Assembly (NCBI RefSeq): GCF_004216535.1
Contig: NZ_SGWX01000001.1
Location: 248,001 to 312,000 of the forward strand
Origin: Xylanimonas ulmi
Lineage (GTDB): Bacteria; Actinomycetota; Actinomycetes; Actinomycetales; Cellulomonadaceae
DNA length: 64,000 bases
Direction of reading: 5' to 3'
This document shows positions 18,001 to 24,342 of this stretch, piece by piece. Position 1 is the stretch's first letter, and every line of letters begins with the position of its first letter. The notes under the pieces were generated by a model. The model worked only from the letters and a program-made list of their open reading frames with translations, made no database searches and was not told the origin of the DNA. The position numbers were made by a program, and so were the translations under genes.

Positions 18001-18401
18001 GGCTGTGGCGGGTCGCCGTCGCCGACGAGCCCGCCCCCGGTTGGGCGCGCGTGACCGACGGCGCGCCGACGGCGAGGGAACGTCCGACGACGCTCGCGGT
18101 GCTGCCCTCCGACGGCCGTTCGGTGCGCACCGACGCGCCGGCCGCGTCGTCGCCCGACCAGGAGCGCACCCTCGTGCTCGCCGCGGTCGCCGACTCGGGC
18201 TGGCGTGCCACGCTCGACGGGCGCCGTCTGCCCGTGGTGGAGGCCGATGGGCTCCAGGCGTTCGCCATGCCCGCCGAGGGCGGCGCGCTCGTGGTCGAGC
18301 ACGTCACCTCGCGCCAGCCGTGGTGGTTCGCCGCGGCCGGCGCCGTCCTGCTCGTGTACGTGCTGCTGGCCCTGCCTGTCGGGCGCCGGCGGGGGAGGTG
18401 A
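15057..18401 (+). CDS. Large GT2 glycosyltransferase fused to a membrane and exoplasmic domain
   Basis: A 1114-residue protein. Residues about 40-330 are a GT2 domain: AVVVTRGRSPFLPTTLAAL, LLHDDSAPDPGAL (acidic metal site) and EYGLYGDGLDLCRRAWRAG. Span-rich sequence runs from about residue 300 to 820, then a polar domain of about 250 residues probably outside the cell, and a last hydrophobic span near the C-terminus. It is much longer than single-domain GT2 enzymes (about 300). The next gene (DUF5719) begins 2 bp after its stop, so the two are cotranscribed and likely act together in surface glycan assembly. The start is ATG 15057 with a weak ribosome site; ATG 15072 is an alternative. Confidence 0.82.
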   Translation: MTAPDMTQVRGLPPEERPGGGAALDVVHALTGAIPQVVAVTAVVVTRGRSPFLPTTLAALARQDHAPDDVVVVDVDAPRSTGSTLGLRLEGARFVAAEGARTFGEAVDIALAAGVAPTDGWLWLLHDDSAPDPGALGVLLRAVEHTKAVAIAGAKQRRWPVADDGSVLDPFAEPGRGVLVEVGHTVSPLGRRMTGIDDTEIDQGQHDAREDVLAVGLAGALVRTRVWRELGGTDPEYGLYGDGLDLCRRAWRAGHRVVVVPEAVVRHAQASLLGVRGAQGRTPDEGASSGARRRSQLHHRLVHVPGALLVPAILGMLLWAPFAAMYRLALKHPGRARDEIVAALWNAVRLGPLMRARRRAARTSTQPRRALRPLLATWRQVYSERRDVRLSRAEANRTRWAPSELERAELRRIALRRRAGLTVALLATGGLAVAVFGAWQGVLAQGGRVVGGALLPAPGGASDVWTAATSGWVATGLGARVPADPLLLPLTALSWLAGGSLQTAVNLLVVSALPLAALGAWFAAGALTRSTWPRLVAALAWTAAPAFLDSLAAGRLGTVLAHLTLPWVALALVRAVGAQARDEVDVPESANPDPEARSRQRWRRERARHGSLGAAGAAGLLLAVAVCGAPVLLPVAAVAVLVAIVAAPRGRRKLPLALVPALAVGAPFWLLVVRTWSDGGWRLLFAEPGADVASQAAPTGWQLLLGQAQAPGAWFGASDGAHPVLHAAAQIAPYVLGGILLVLALAALVRRRVLAGTRTAWLLAAIGLVAGMGAVAVGQWPGVGASVVLLGLGGAALLGVPAQREAVAERTRWSRVRSGAVALGVGALVLLPGAGAGSWAWGAVDGRDVGDLRATATPVVPAVGQQIQGAGRGARVLQVTRDEQGVLGYALLRADGSALVDSSVVVRARDAGVVVGPERAGRARLDALVAELGSGQAPGLAARLADVGVGAVQAPPDADPDLVTTLDMVPGLQRVTEGAGTRLWRVAVADEPAPGWARVTDGAPTARERPTTLAVLPSDGRSVRTDAPAASSPDQERTLVLAAVADSGWRATLDGRRLPVVEADGLQAFAMPAEGGALVVEHVTSRQPWWFAAAGAVLLVYVLLALPVGRRRGR

Positions 18402-18403
18402 CC

Positions 18404-19990
18404 ATGGCCCGCTCGTTCCTGCGCGCGCTCGGCGCGACGTCGACGGCGGCCGTCGCCGTCGGCGCCGTGGCCGTCGCCACGCTGTACGCCGGGCCGTGGG
18501 CCAGCGCGCTCGACGGCGCCGGCGCGCACGAGGGCGACGGCGTCCGGCAGGTCGGCGTCACGCCCGCACCCGTCCAACTCGTGTGCCCGCCCGCCGCGAC
18601 GCTTCCGGAGGGGGCCGACGTCGGCGACACCCAGTTCTCCGCCGCCCCGGTGAGCACGACCTCGTCGCTCGCGGCGGGTGTGCTCTCCGCCGGGGACACC
18701 GGCGCGCGGTGGGGAGCGCTCGGCGGCCAGGGCGCGGCGCTGACCGTCGGCGCGGACGCCGCGGCGCACGTCGGCGACCCCGGAGCCGCGGGCAGCGTGC
18801 TGCAGGCCCAGCCTGTGGCGGGCGCGCCGTTCCGCGCCGCGGCGGCCCAGGCGTCGGTGACGACGGGCGGCGACCTGCGCGGCCTCGCGGCCGCATCATG
18901 CGCGGCGCCCGCGATCTCGCAATGGATCGTCGGCGGCAGCACCGAGGTCGGCTCGACGGCGGTGCTGACCGTGCAGAACCCGAGCGCCAGCACAGCGACC
19001 GTGACGCTCGACGTGTACGGACCCGCCGGCAAGGTGGCCCTCGGCAGCCAGGGCGCATTCGTGCTCGGCGCCGGTCAGTCGGCAACGACCCGCATCGAGG
19101 CCGTCGCGCCCGACCAGCGGCGCGTGGTGGTGCACGTGACCTCGACGGGCGCGCGCGTCGCGGCGAGCCTGCAGGTCCAGAGCCTCGACGGACTCGTGCC
19201 GCAGGGGGTCGACATCCTGACGCCCGGCGCGGCGCCGTCGACCTCGGTGGCGATCGCCGGGCTGCTGTCGGGCGGCGAGGCGCTCGATGACCCGCGCGCG
19301 CCGGTGCTGCGTCTGCTCGCCCCCGACGACGGCGGCACGGCGCACGTGAGCATCTACGGCAAGGACGGCCTCGCGCGACTGCGCGGCGCCGAGAGCGTCG
19401 CGCTCGAGCCGGGCGTCGTGACCGACCTGCCGCTCGGCGGCCTCGCCGCCGGGGGGTACGGCATCGTGATCGACGCGGACGTGCCGGTGCTCGCCGCCGC
19501 GAGCCTCACGCGCAGCGGGCCGGTGCCCGACGACGCCGTCGTCCAGGGATTGCCGTACGACGTCGCGTGGCAGGCGGGCCAGCCGCTGCCCGATCCGGGA
19601 TTGGGCGCGCAGGCCGCGCTGCCCGGGGGGACCTCGGCGGTCGTCGCGGTCACCGCCGTTCCCGACGAGCGCGGCGCCACCCCGCCGTCGGGCAAGGCCA
19701 GCGCGGTCGTGCGCGTCTACGGCAGCGACGGCTCGGCGCTCGGCGAGCAGACCCTCACGCTCGACGTGGGGACCGTCGCGCGCGTCCCGGTCACCTCGAT
19801 CGCCCCGCACGGCACGCCGGCCCTGGTCGTCGTCGACGCGGGCGAGGACGACCGGATCGCCTGGGCCGTGGAGCTCACGGCCGAGGACGGCAGCGAGCAG
19901 AGCGAGCGCCTGGTGGCGTCGTTGGCGCCGACGGCGTCCGTGCCCGCGCCGGGCGCGGCCAGCGTGCGCGAGGTCGACGCGCAGGGGTGA
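18404..19990 (+). CDS. DUF5719-type exported protein
   Basis: A 528-residue protein. The N-terminus MARSFLRALGATSTAAVAVGAVAVATLYAG is a signal anchor; the rest is polar, beta-rich and A/G/V-rich, as in the actinobacterial DUF5719 family. SQWIVGGSTEVGSTAVLTV and LGAGQSATTRIEAVAPD are typical beta-sandwich segments. No catalytic residues are recognisable. GGAGG at 18394-18398 supports ATG 18404; the in-frame GTG at 18398 overlapping the previous stop is the alternative. Strict pairing with the large GT2 protein suggests a role in exported glycan assembly; the exact function is unknown. Confidence 0.75.
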   Translation: MARSFLRALGATSTAAVAVGAVAVATLYAGPWASALDGAGAHEGDGVRQVGVTPAPVQLVCPPAATLPEGADVGDTQFSAAPVSTTSSLAAGVLSAGDTGARWGALGGQGAALTVGADAAAHVGDPGAAGSVLQAQPVAGAPFRAAAAQASVTTGGDLRGLAAASCAAPAISQWIVGGSTEVGSTAVLTVQNPSASTATVTLDVYGPAGKVALGSQGAFVLGAGQSATTRIEAVAPDQRRVVVHVTSTGARVAASLQVQSLDGLVPQGVDILTPGAAPSTSVAIAGLLSGGEALDDPRAPVLRLLAPDDGGTAHVSIYGKDGLARLRGAESVALEPGVVTDLPLGGLAAGGYGIVIDADVPVLAAASLTRSGPVPDDAVVQGLPYDVAWQAGQPLPDPGLGAQAALPGGTSAVVAVTAVPDERGATPPSGKASAVVRVYGSDGSALGEQTLTLDVGTVARVPVTSIAPHGTPALVVVDAGEDDRIAWAVELTAEDGSEQSERLVASLAPTASVPAPGAASVREVDAQG

Positions 19991-20018
19991 GCGCGATGCG
20001 CGCGCCCGGCCTGGCGGC

Positions 20019-20570
20019 TCAGCGCCCCTCGAAGTGCGGGTCGATCTCCTCGGGTGTGCGCGCCAGCAGATGGGCGACCTGCTCGACGACGACGTCGTGC
20101 ACCAGGTCGGCGAGGTCCTCCGGATCCTCGGCGCGCAACTCGATCGGCCGTCGGTAGACGACCACGCGCGCGGGCTGCCCCGACTGGGCGGGGAAGCAGC
20201 GCCCGAGCGGCACCCCGCCGTCCTCCCAGGGCGCCGGGTCGGAGGGCGGCACGTCCTCGACCGCGAACTCGGTTCCCGTGAGCTGGCGCTCCCAGTCGTG
20301 CTCGACGTCCTCGACCGCGTCGAGCACCAGATCGTCGAACTGCTCGGCGCGCGTGCGGTGCGCGGGCAGACCCGGAGGCATCAGCGGGCCGCGTGGCCCG
20401 CGTCCGCGGCGGTCGCGCCGTCGGACGGGCAGGGCGGACAGGTCGGCCCGCGACGGCGCGGCGGACGCGTCGAGGTCAGGGGCTGCGCCCGTCCCCGTGC
20501 GCAGTCGACGCGAGTGCCCGTGCGGTCGCGGGGTCGGCGACGAGCCGCGCGAGGAGCCGAAAAGTCCCAC
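20019..20570 (-). CDS. Metallopeptidase-like family (DUF1025/zincin-like), motif degenerate
   Basis: A 183-residue protein. After a basic, low-complexity first 80 residues, the conserved domain runs RTRAEQFDDLVLDAVEDVE, PARVVVYRRPIE and DLADLVHDVVVEQVAHLLART, ending EEIDPHFEGR. Members of this family normally carry HExxH in the penultimate helix. Here the aligned place reads VEQVAH, so the first histidine is lost while E and the last H remain; peptidase activity is doubtful. The gene lies between DUF5719 and DUF3499, matching the mycobacterial Rv3259-Rv3258c neighbourhood as I recall it. The basic first 60 residues may not be translated; the ATG at residue 64 is a possible later start. Confidence 0.75.
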   Translation of the reverse strand: MGLFGSSRGSSPTPRPHGHSRRLRTGTGAAPDLDASAAPSRADLSALPVRRRDRRGRGPRGPLMPPGLPAHRTRAEQFDDLVLDAVEDVEHDWERQLTGTEFAVEDVPPSDPAPWEDGGVPLGRCFPAQSGQPARVVVYRRPIELRAEDPEDLADLVHDVVVEQVAHLLARTPEEIDPHFEGR

Positions 20571-20640
20571 GAGTGTGAGCCTACCGATCCGCCTGGGCCA
20601 AGGAGCGCGGAGGCGTCACCACGTGGCGCGACCGTGCGGG

Positions 20641-20706
20641 GTGGTTTCGACGGGCTCAACCGCCGGATGCGGCGCCACCACCGGTGGTTGAGCCTGTCGA
20701 AACCAC
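20641..20706. repeat. REP-like palindrome upstream of DUF3499 gene
   Basis: The left arm GGTTTCGACGGGCTCAACC and right arm GGTGGTTGAGCCTGTCGAA are separated by about 13 bp. It occupies most of the divergent gap between the metallopeptidase-like and DUF3499 genes, so it is next to or within their promoters. Confidence 0.8.
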
Positions 20707-20784
20707 GCTGGGGACGCAGGCGGGCAGCGCCTCGTGCGGCGTGGGGCGCCCGCCAGGGGGCGGTGCGGGGCGTAGTCTCACGCC

Positions 20785-21144
20785 GTGAGATCGGTCAGGC
20801 AGTGCTCGCGCACGGCATGCCAGCGTGCAGCCGTCGCGACCCTTACCTACGTGTACGCGGACTCGACCGCGGTGCTCGGCCCGCTGGCCCAGCACGCCGA
20901 GCCGCACAGCTACGACCTGTGCGCGGAGCACGCCGAGCGGTTGACGGCGCCGCGCGGCTGGGAGGTCGTGCGGCTGACGCCGCAGTACGCGGACGCCGGG
21001 CCCACGCCCGACGACCTGTCCGCGCTGGCCGAGGCCGTGCGCGAGGCGGGACGCGTGCGCCGTCCGGTCGAGCCCGAGCAGGGCTCGGTCGAGACCTCCC
21101 GGCGCGGGCACCTGCGCGTGCTGCGCGCGGACGGCGCCGAGTAG
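20785..21144 (+). CDS. DUF3499 family protein
   Basis: A 119-residue protein. VRQCSRTACQRAAVATLTYVYADSTAVLGPL (shown in part: CSRTACQ and TLTYVYADSTAVLGPL) followed by HSYDLCAEHAERLTAPRGW are diagnostic of DUF3499, a small actinobacterial family with paired cysteines (CSxxxC and C-x2-H) that could bind zinc. The function is unknown. Genes of this family normally stand next to phosphomannomutase in actinobacteria, as here. The start is GTG 20785; the C-terminal third is polar and poorly conserved. Confidence 0.85.
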   Translation: MRSVRQCSRTACQRAAVATLTYVYADSTAVLGPLAQHAEPHSYDLCAEHAERLTAPRGWEVVRLTPQYADAGPTPDDLSALAEAVREAGRVRRPVEPEQGSVETSRRGHLRVLRADGAE

Positions 21145-21184
21145 AACGACGGCGAGTAGACCGACGGTCGGGGCCGTGCGCGCG

Positions 21185-22423
21185 TCAGGGAACCCAGGCG
21201 CAGGCCACGAGGCCTGATCCCTCGACCGACGCCGCGCCGGCGTCGTGGGCGACGAACACCGACCCGCCCCGGCCCAGTTTCGTTCGCCCCCCGGCGTCGA
21301 CCACCTCCACCTCACCATCGAGGCAGATGACCGTGCGCGGACCCGTCGGCGCGAGCGGCACCGACTCGGACTCGTCGACGTCGATGAGCGTCAGCGCGAA
21401 CTCACGCACCGGCGGGCGGAACGTCACCGACTGTCCGCGCGATCCGGCGAGGTCCAGGTGCGGCGCCAGCGGTGGGCGCGGTTCGAAGGACGCCGCCTCG
21501 AACAGCGCCGCCTCGTCGACATGTTTGGTGGTCAGGCCCGCGCGCAGCACGTTGTCGCTGCTGGCCATGACCTCGACGCCGAGCCCGGACAGGTACGCGT
21601 GGATCTCGCCCGCGGCGAGGAACAGCGCCTCGCCCGGCTCGAGCGTGACGCGGTTGAGCATGAGGGACGCGATGGCGCCCGGGTCGCCGGGGTGCTCCTG
21701 GGCGAGGCGCAGCACCGTGGCGTCGGCGCGGCCGAAGCGCGATCCCGCCTCGGCGCGGGCGCGCACCGACGCGATGGTGCGCTCGAGTTGAGCGGCGCAG
21801 GCGTCGTCGTCGCGCGCCGCGAGCAGGCGCGAGAACGCCGCACGCAGGCCGCGCGCGGACCGGTCTCGCGCGAGCTCGTCGCGCACGGCGTCGACCAAGG
21901 GGCCGTCGAGCCCGTCGAGCAGCGAGGTGATGCTGCGCGGGTTGCGGAACCCGGCCAGCGCCTCGAACTGTGAGACGGCGACGATGAGCTCGGGCTTGTG
22001 CTGGTCGTCCCGGAACGAGCGGTGGGGTGCGTCGAGCGGGACGCCGCGCGCGTTCTCGCGGTTGAACCCCGCGCGGGCCAGGTGCGGCTTGGGGTGAACC
22101 TGCAAGGACAGCGCACGGTCTGCTGCGAGCACCTTGAGCAGGTACGGAAGCCGCGGCCCGTACTCGTCCGAGACGCGCTTGCCGAGCATGCGCTCGGGGT
22201 CAGAGCGGATGAGCGCGTCGAGCGGCTCCGTCGCGCCGTGGCGGTCGCGGGCCAGCGACGGTGCGCTCGCGTGCGCCCCCAGCCACAACTCGGCGGCGGG
22301 TCGCCCGTCCGGCGCGTCGCCCAGCAACTCGTGCAACTGCGTCCCCGAGCCCCAGTCGTAGTGCTGGATCGGGTTGTCCAGCGTGTAGACCGAGCGCCCG
22401 CGAGGCTCGTTCGTCGTCGTCAT
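21185..22423 (-). CDS. manA: Mannose-6-phosphate isomerase, class I
   Basis: ManA interconverts fructose-6-phosphate and mannose-6-phosphate, the entry to GDP-mannose. The 412-residue protein has NPIQHYDWGSGTQLHELLG, AELWLGAHASAPSLA, LSLQVHPKPHLARAGF (the QxH zinc ligands), DDQHKPELIVAV (E and H ligands) and an acidic LDGEVEVVDAGGR cupin end. The ATG at 22423 fits the family; the frame is open to 22495 without a better start. It is divergent from manB with 83 bp between, so both steps of mannose-phosphate supply are controlled from one gap. Confidence 0.93.
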   Translation of the reverse strand: MTTTNEPRGRSVYTLDNPIQHYDWGSGTQLHELLGDAPDGRPAAELWLGAHASAPSLARDRHGATEPLDALIRSDPERMLGKRVSDEYGPRLPYLLKVLAADRALSLQVHPKPHLARAGFNRENARGVPLDAPHRSFRDDQHKPELIVAVSQFEALAGFRNPRSITSLLDGLDGPLVDAVRDELARDRSARGLRAAFSRLLAARDDDACAAQLERTIASVRARAEAGSRFGRADATVLRLAQEHPGDPGAIASLMLNRVTLEPGEALFLAAGEIHAYLSGLGVEVMASSDNVLRAGLTTKHVDEAALFEAASFEPRPPLAPHLDLAGSRGQSVTFRPPVREFALTLIDVDESESVPLAPTGPRTVICLDGEVEVVDAGGRTKLGRGGSVFVAHDAGAASVEGSGLVACAWVP

Positions 22424-22506
22424 ATCGCCGCCCACTCTCCCATACGCCCGCGCGCGGGCGGACGTCCTGGCCGACCGGCGGACCGCGCCCGGCATAGGCT
22501 GGGCCG

Positions 22507-24039
22507 GTGACCGTCGACCTCACCTCGATCATCAAGGCCTACGACGTGCGGGGCACCGTCCCCGACCCGTTCTCACCCGCCGTCGCCGAGGCTGTCGGCG
22601 CCGCGTTCGCGCGCGTCGTCGTGCTGCCGCAGCCCGGGGAGGCGGGACGGCGTCCCGAGGTCGTCATCGGCAACGACATGCGCGACTCGGGCCCCGCCCT
22701 CGTCGAGGCGTTCGCACGCGGGCTGACCGCGGCGGGCGTCGACGTCCTGCGCATCGGCCTGTGCTCTACCGACGGCCTGTACTACGCCTCGGGCGTGCGC
22801 GAGGCGCCGGGGGCGATGTTCACCGCCTCGCACAACCCCGCGATCTACAACGGCATCAAGCTGTGCCGTCCCGGCGCCCGCCCGGTCGGCGAGGAGACGG
22901 GCCTGGCCGAGGTCCGCTCGCTCGCGCAGCAGTTCCTCGACGAGGGGCTGCCGGACCCGGTCGCCGAGCTCGGGACGGTGCGCGAGGCCGACCTGCTGGG
23001 CGACTACGCGGCGTTCCTGCGCTCCCTCGTGGACCTGTCGGGCATCCGCCCGCTCAAGGTCGTGGTCGACGCCGGCAACGGCATGGGCGGGCACACCGTC
23101 CCCGCGGTGCTGGGCACGGGCGCGGGGCTGCCCGCCCTGCCGCTGGACATCGTGCCGCTCTACTTCGAGCTCGACGGGTCGTTCCCGAACCACGAGGCCA
23201 ACCCGCTGGAGCCGGCCAACCTGGTGGACCTGCAGCGCGCCGTCGTCGCGCACGGCGCCGACCTGGGCCTGGCGTTCGACGGCGACGCCGACCGCTGCTT
23301 CGTCGTCGACGAGCGCGGCCGCGCGGTCTCGCCGTCGGCCGTGACGGCGCTTGTGGGGCTGCGCGAGCTGGCCAAGGAGAAGGCGGCGGGCCGCGAGGCG
23401 AGCGTCATCCACAACCTCATCACCTCACGCGCCGTGCCCGAGCTGCTGACGGCCGCCGGCGCGACGACGGTGCGCACGCGCGTGGGCCACTCGTTCATCA
23501 AAGCGCAGATGGCCCAGCACCAGGCGGTGTTCGGAGGCGAGCACAGCGCGCACTACTACTTCCGCGACTTCTGGTTCGCCGACACCGGCATGCTCGCCGC
23601 GATGCACGTGCTCGCGGCGCTCGGCGGGCAGGCGCACCCCATGTCGGCCCTGTCGGAGATGTACGAGCCGTACGTCGCCTCGGGCGAGATCAACTCACGC
23701 GTGGCCGACGTGCCCGCGGCCCGCGCGCGGGTGCTCGACGCGTACCTGGCCGCCTACCCCGACGTCGAGGTCGACGAGCTCGACGGCGTGACCGTCTCGC
23801 ACTGGGAGGGGCAGCCGCGCTGGTGGTTCAACCTGCGCGCGTCGAACACCGAGCCGTTGCTGCGCCTGAATGTCGAGGCGGCCGACGAGGACATCATGGA
23901 GAAGGTGCGCGACGACGTCCTCGCGCTCGTGCGCGCCGAGCCCACTGCGGCGGTCGAGCCGAGCCCGGCAGTCGAGCCGAGCCCGGCGGTCGAGCCGAGC
24001 CCGGCGGTCGAGCCTGTCGAGACCCCGGAGGCGAAGTGA
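22507..24039 (+). CDS. manB: Phosphomannomutase/phosphoglucomutase
   Basis: It converts mannose-6-phosphate to mannose-1-phosphate for GDP-mannose and possibly glucose-6-phosphate to glucose-1-phosphate for RfbA. In the 510 residues, FTASHNPAIYNG holds the phosphoserine S108, FDGDADRC holds the Mg ligands D258, D260 and D262, FGGEHSAHYYFRDF binds the sugar, and RASNTEPLLRLNVE is the phosphate-binding loop near the end. After the normal end comes a 28-residue tail made of AVEPSP repeats and AVEPVETPEAK, derived from a tandem DNA repeat and a REP-like arm. GTG 22507 is the start. The stop overlaps the Trm112-like gene by 4 bp. Confidence 0.92.
   Translation: MTVDLTSIIKAYDVRGTVPDPFSPAVAEAVGAAFARVVVLPQPGEAGRRPEVVIGNDMRDSGPALVEAFARGLTAAGVDVLRIGLCSTDGLYYASGVREAPGAMFTASHNPAIYNGIKLCRPGARPVGEETGLAEVRSLAQQFLDEGLPDPVAELGTVREADLLGDYAAFLRSLVDLSGIRPLKVVVDAGNGMGGHTVPAVLGTGAGLPALPLDIVPLYFELDGSFPNHEANPLEPANLVDLQRAVVAHGADLGLAFDGDADRCFVVDERGRAVSPSAVTALVGLRELAKEKAAGREASVIHNLITSRAVPELLTAAGATTVRTRVGHSFIKAQMAQHQAVFGGEHSAHYYFRDFWFADTGMLAAMHVLAALGGQAHPMSALSEMYEPYVASGEINSRVADVPAARARVLDAYLAAYPDVEVDELDGVTVSHWEGQPRWWFNLRASNTEPLLRLNVEAADEDIMEKVRDDVLALVRAEPTAAVEPSPAVEPSPAVEPSPAVEPVETPEAK
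23950..24026 (+). repeat. 18-bp tandem repeat ending in a REP-like arm, 3' end of manB
   Basis: Three 18-bp units GCGGTCGAGCCGAGCCCG (23950, 23968, 23986; the second has one change) are followed at 24004 by GCGGTCGAGCCTGTCGAG and ACCCC, which is the right arm of the dispersed palindrome. The units encode AVEPSP each and the last AVEPVETP. This looks like a palindrome arm that slipped and expanded inside the coding end. Confidence 0.8.
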
Positions 24040-24254
24040 CCGCCGAGATCGACCCCTGGGTCCGCGCGATCCTGCGCTGCCCGGCGACGGGCGCCGAGCT
24101 GGTCGACGGCGTCGGCCCGACCGGCGAGCCTGAGCTGCACTCGACCGACCCGCAGCGGCCCCTGGCCTACCCGGTGCGCGAGGGCATCCCGGTGCTGCTG
24201 GAGTCGGACGCGCGCCGGTTGGCGGCGCCGGCCGCGCCGCCCGCGGGGGCCTGA
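24036..24254 (+). CDS. Trm112-like small protein
   Basis: A 72-residue protein. IDPWVRAILRCPATGAELV at the start and LAYPVREGIPVLLESDARR at the end match the Trm112p/YcaR family, small zinc-ribbon-like activators or chaperones of methyltransferases in other organisms. Here only one cysteine remains in the place of the usual CPxC pair and no second pair is seen, so zinc binding is doubtful. GTG 24036 overlaps the manB stop by 4 bp, so translation is coupled to manB. In actinobacteria it is a standard neighbour of manB. Confidence 0.82.
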   Translation: MTAEIDPWVRAILRCPATGAELVDGVGPTGEPELHSTDPQRPLAYPVREGIPVLLESDARRLAAPAAPPAGA

Positions 24255-24342
24255 CCGGCCGCTGCGGGCGGACGCCGTGCGGATCGGGTCAGCGGTGTCG
24301 CTTGAGCACGGCCCGCGGGCCGGGTGGCGATAGGTTCACGTC

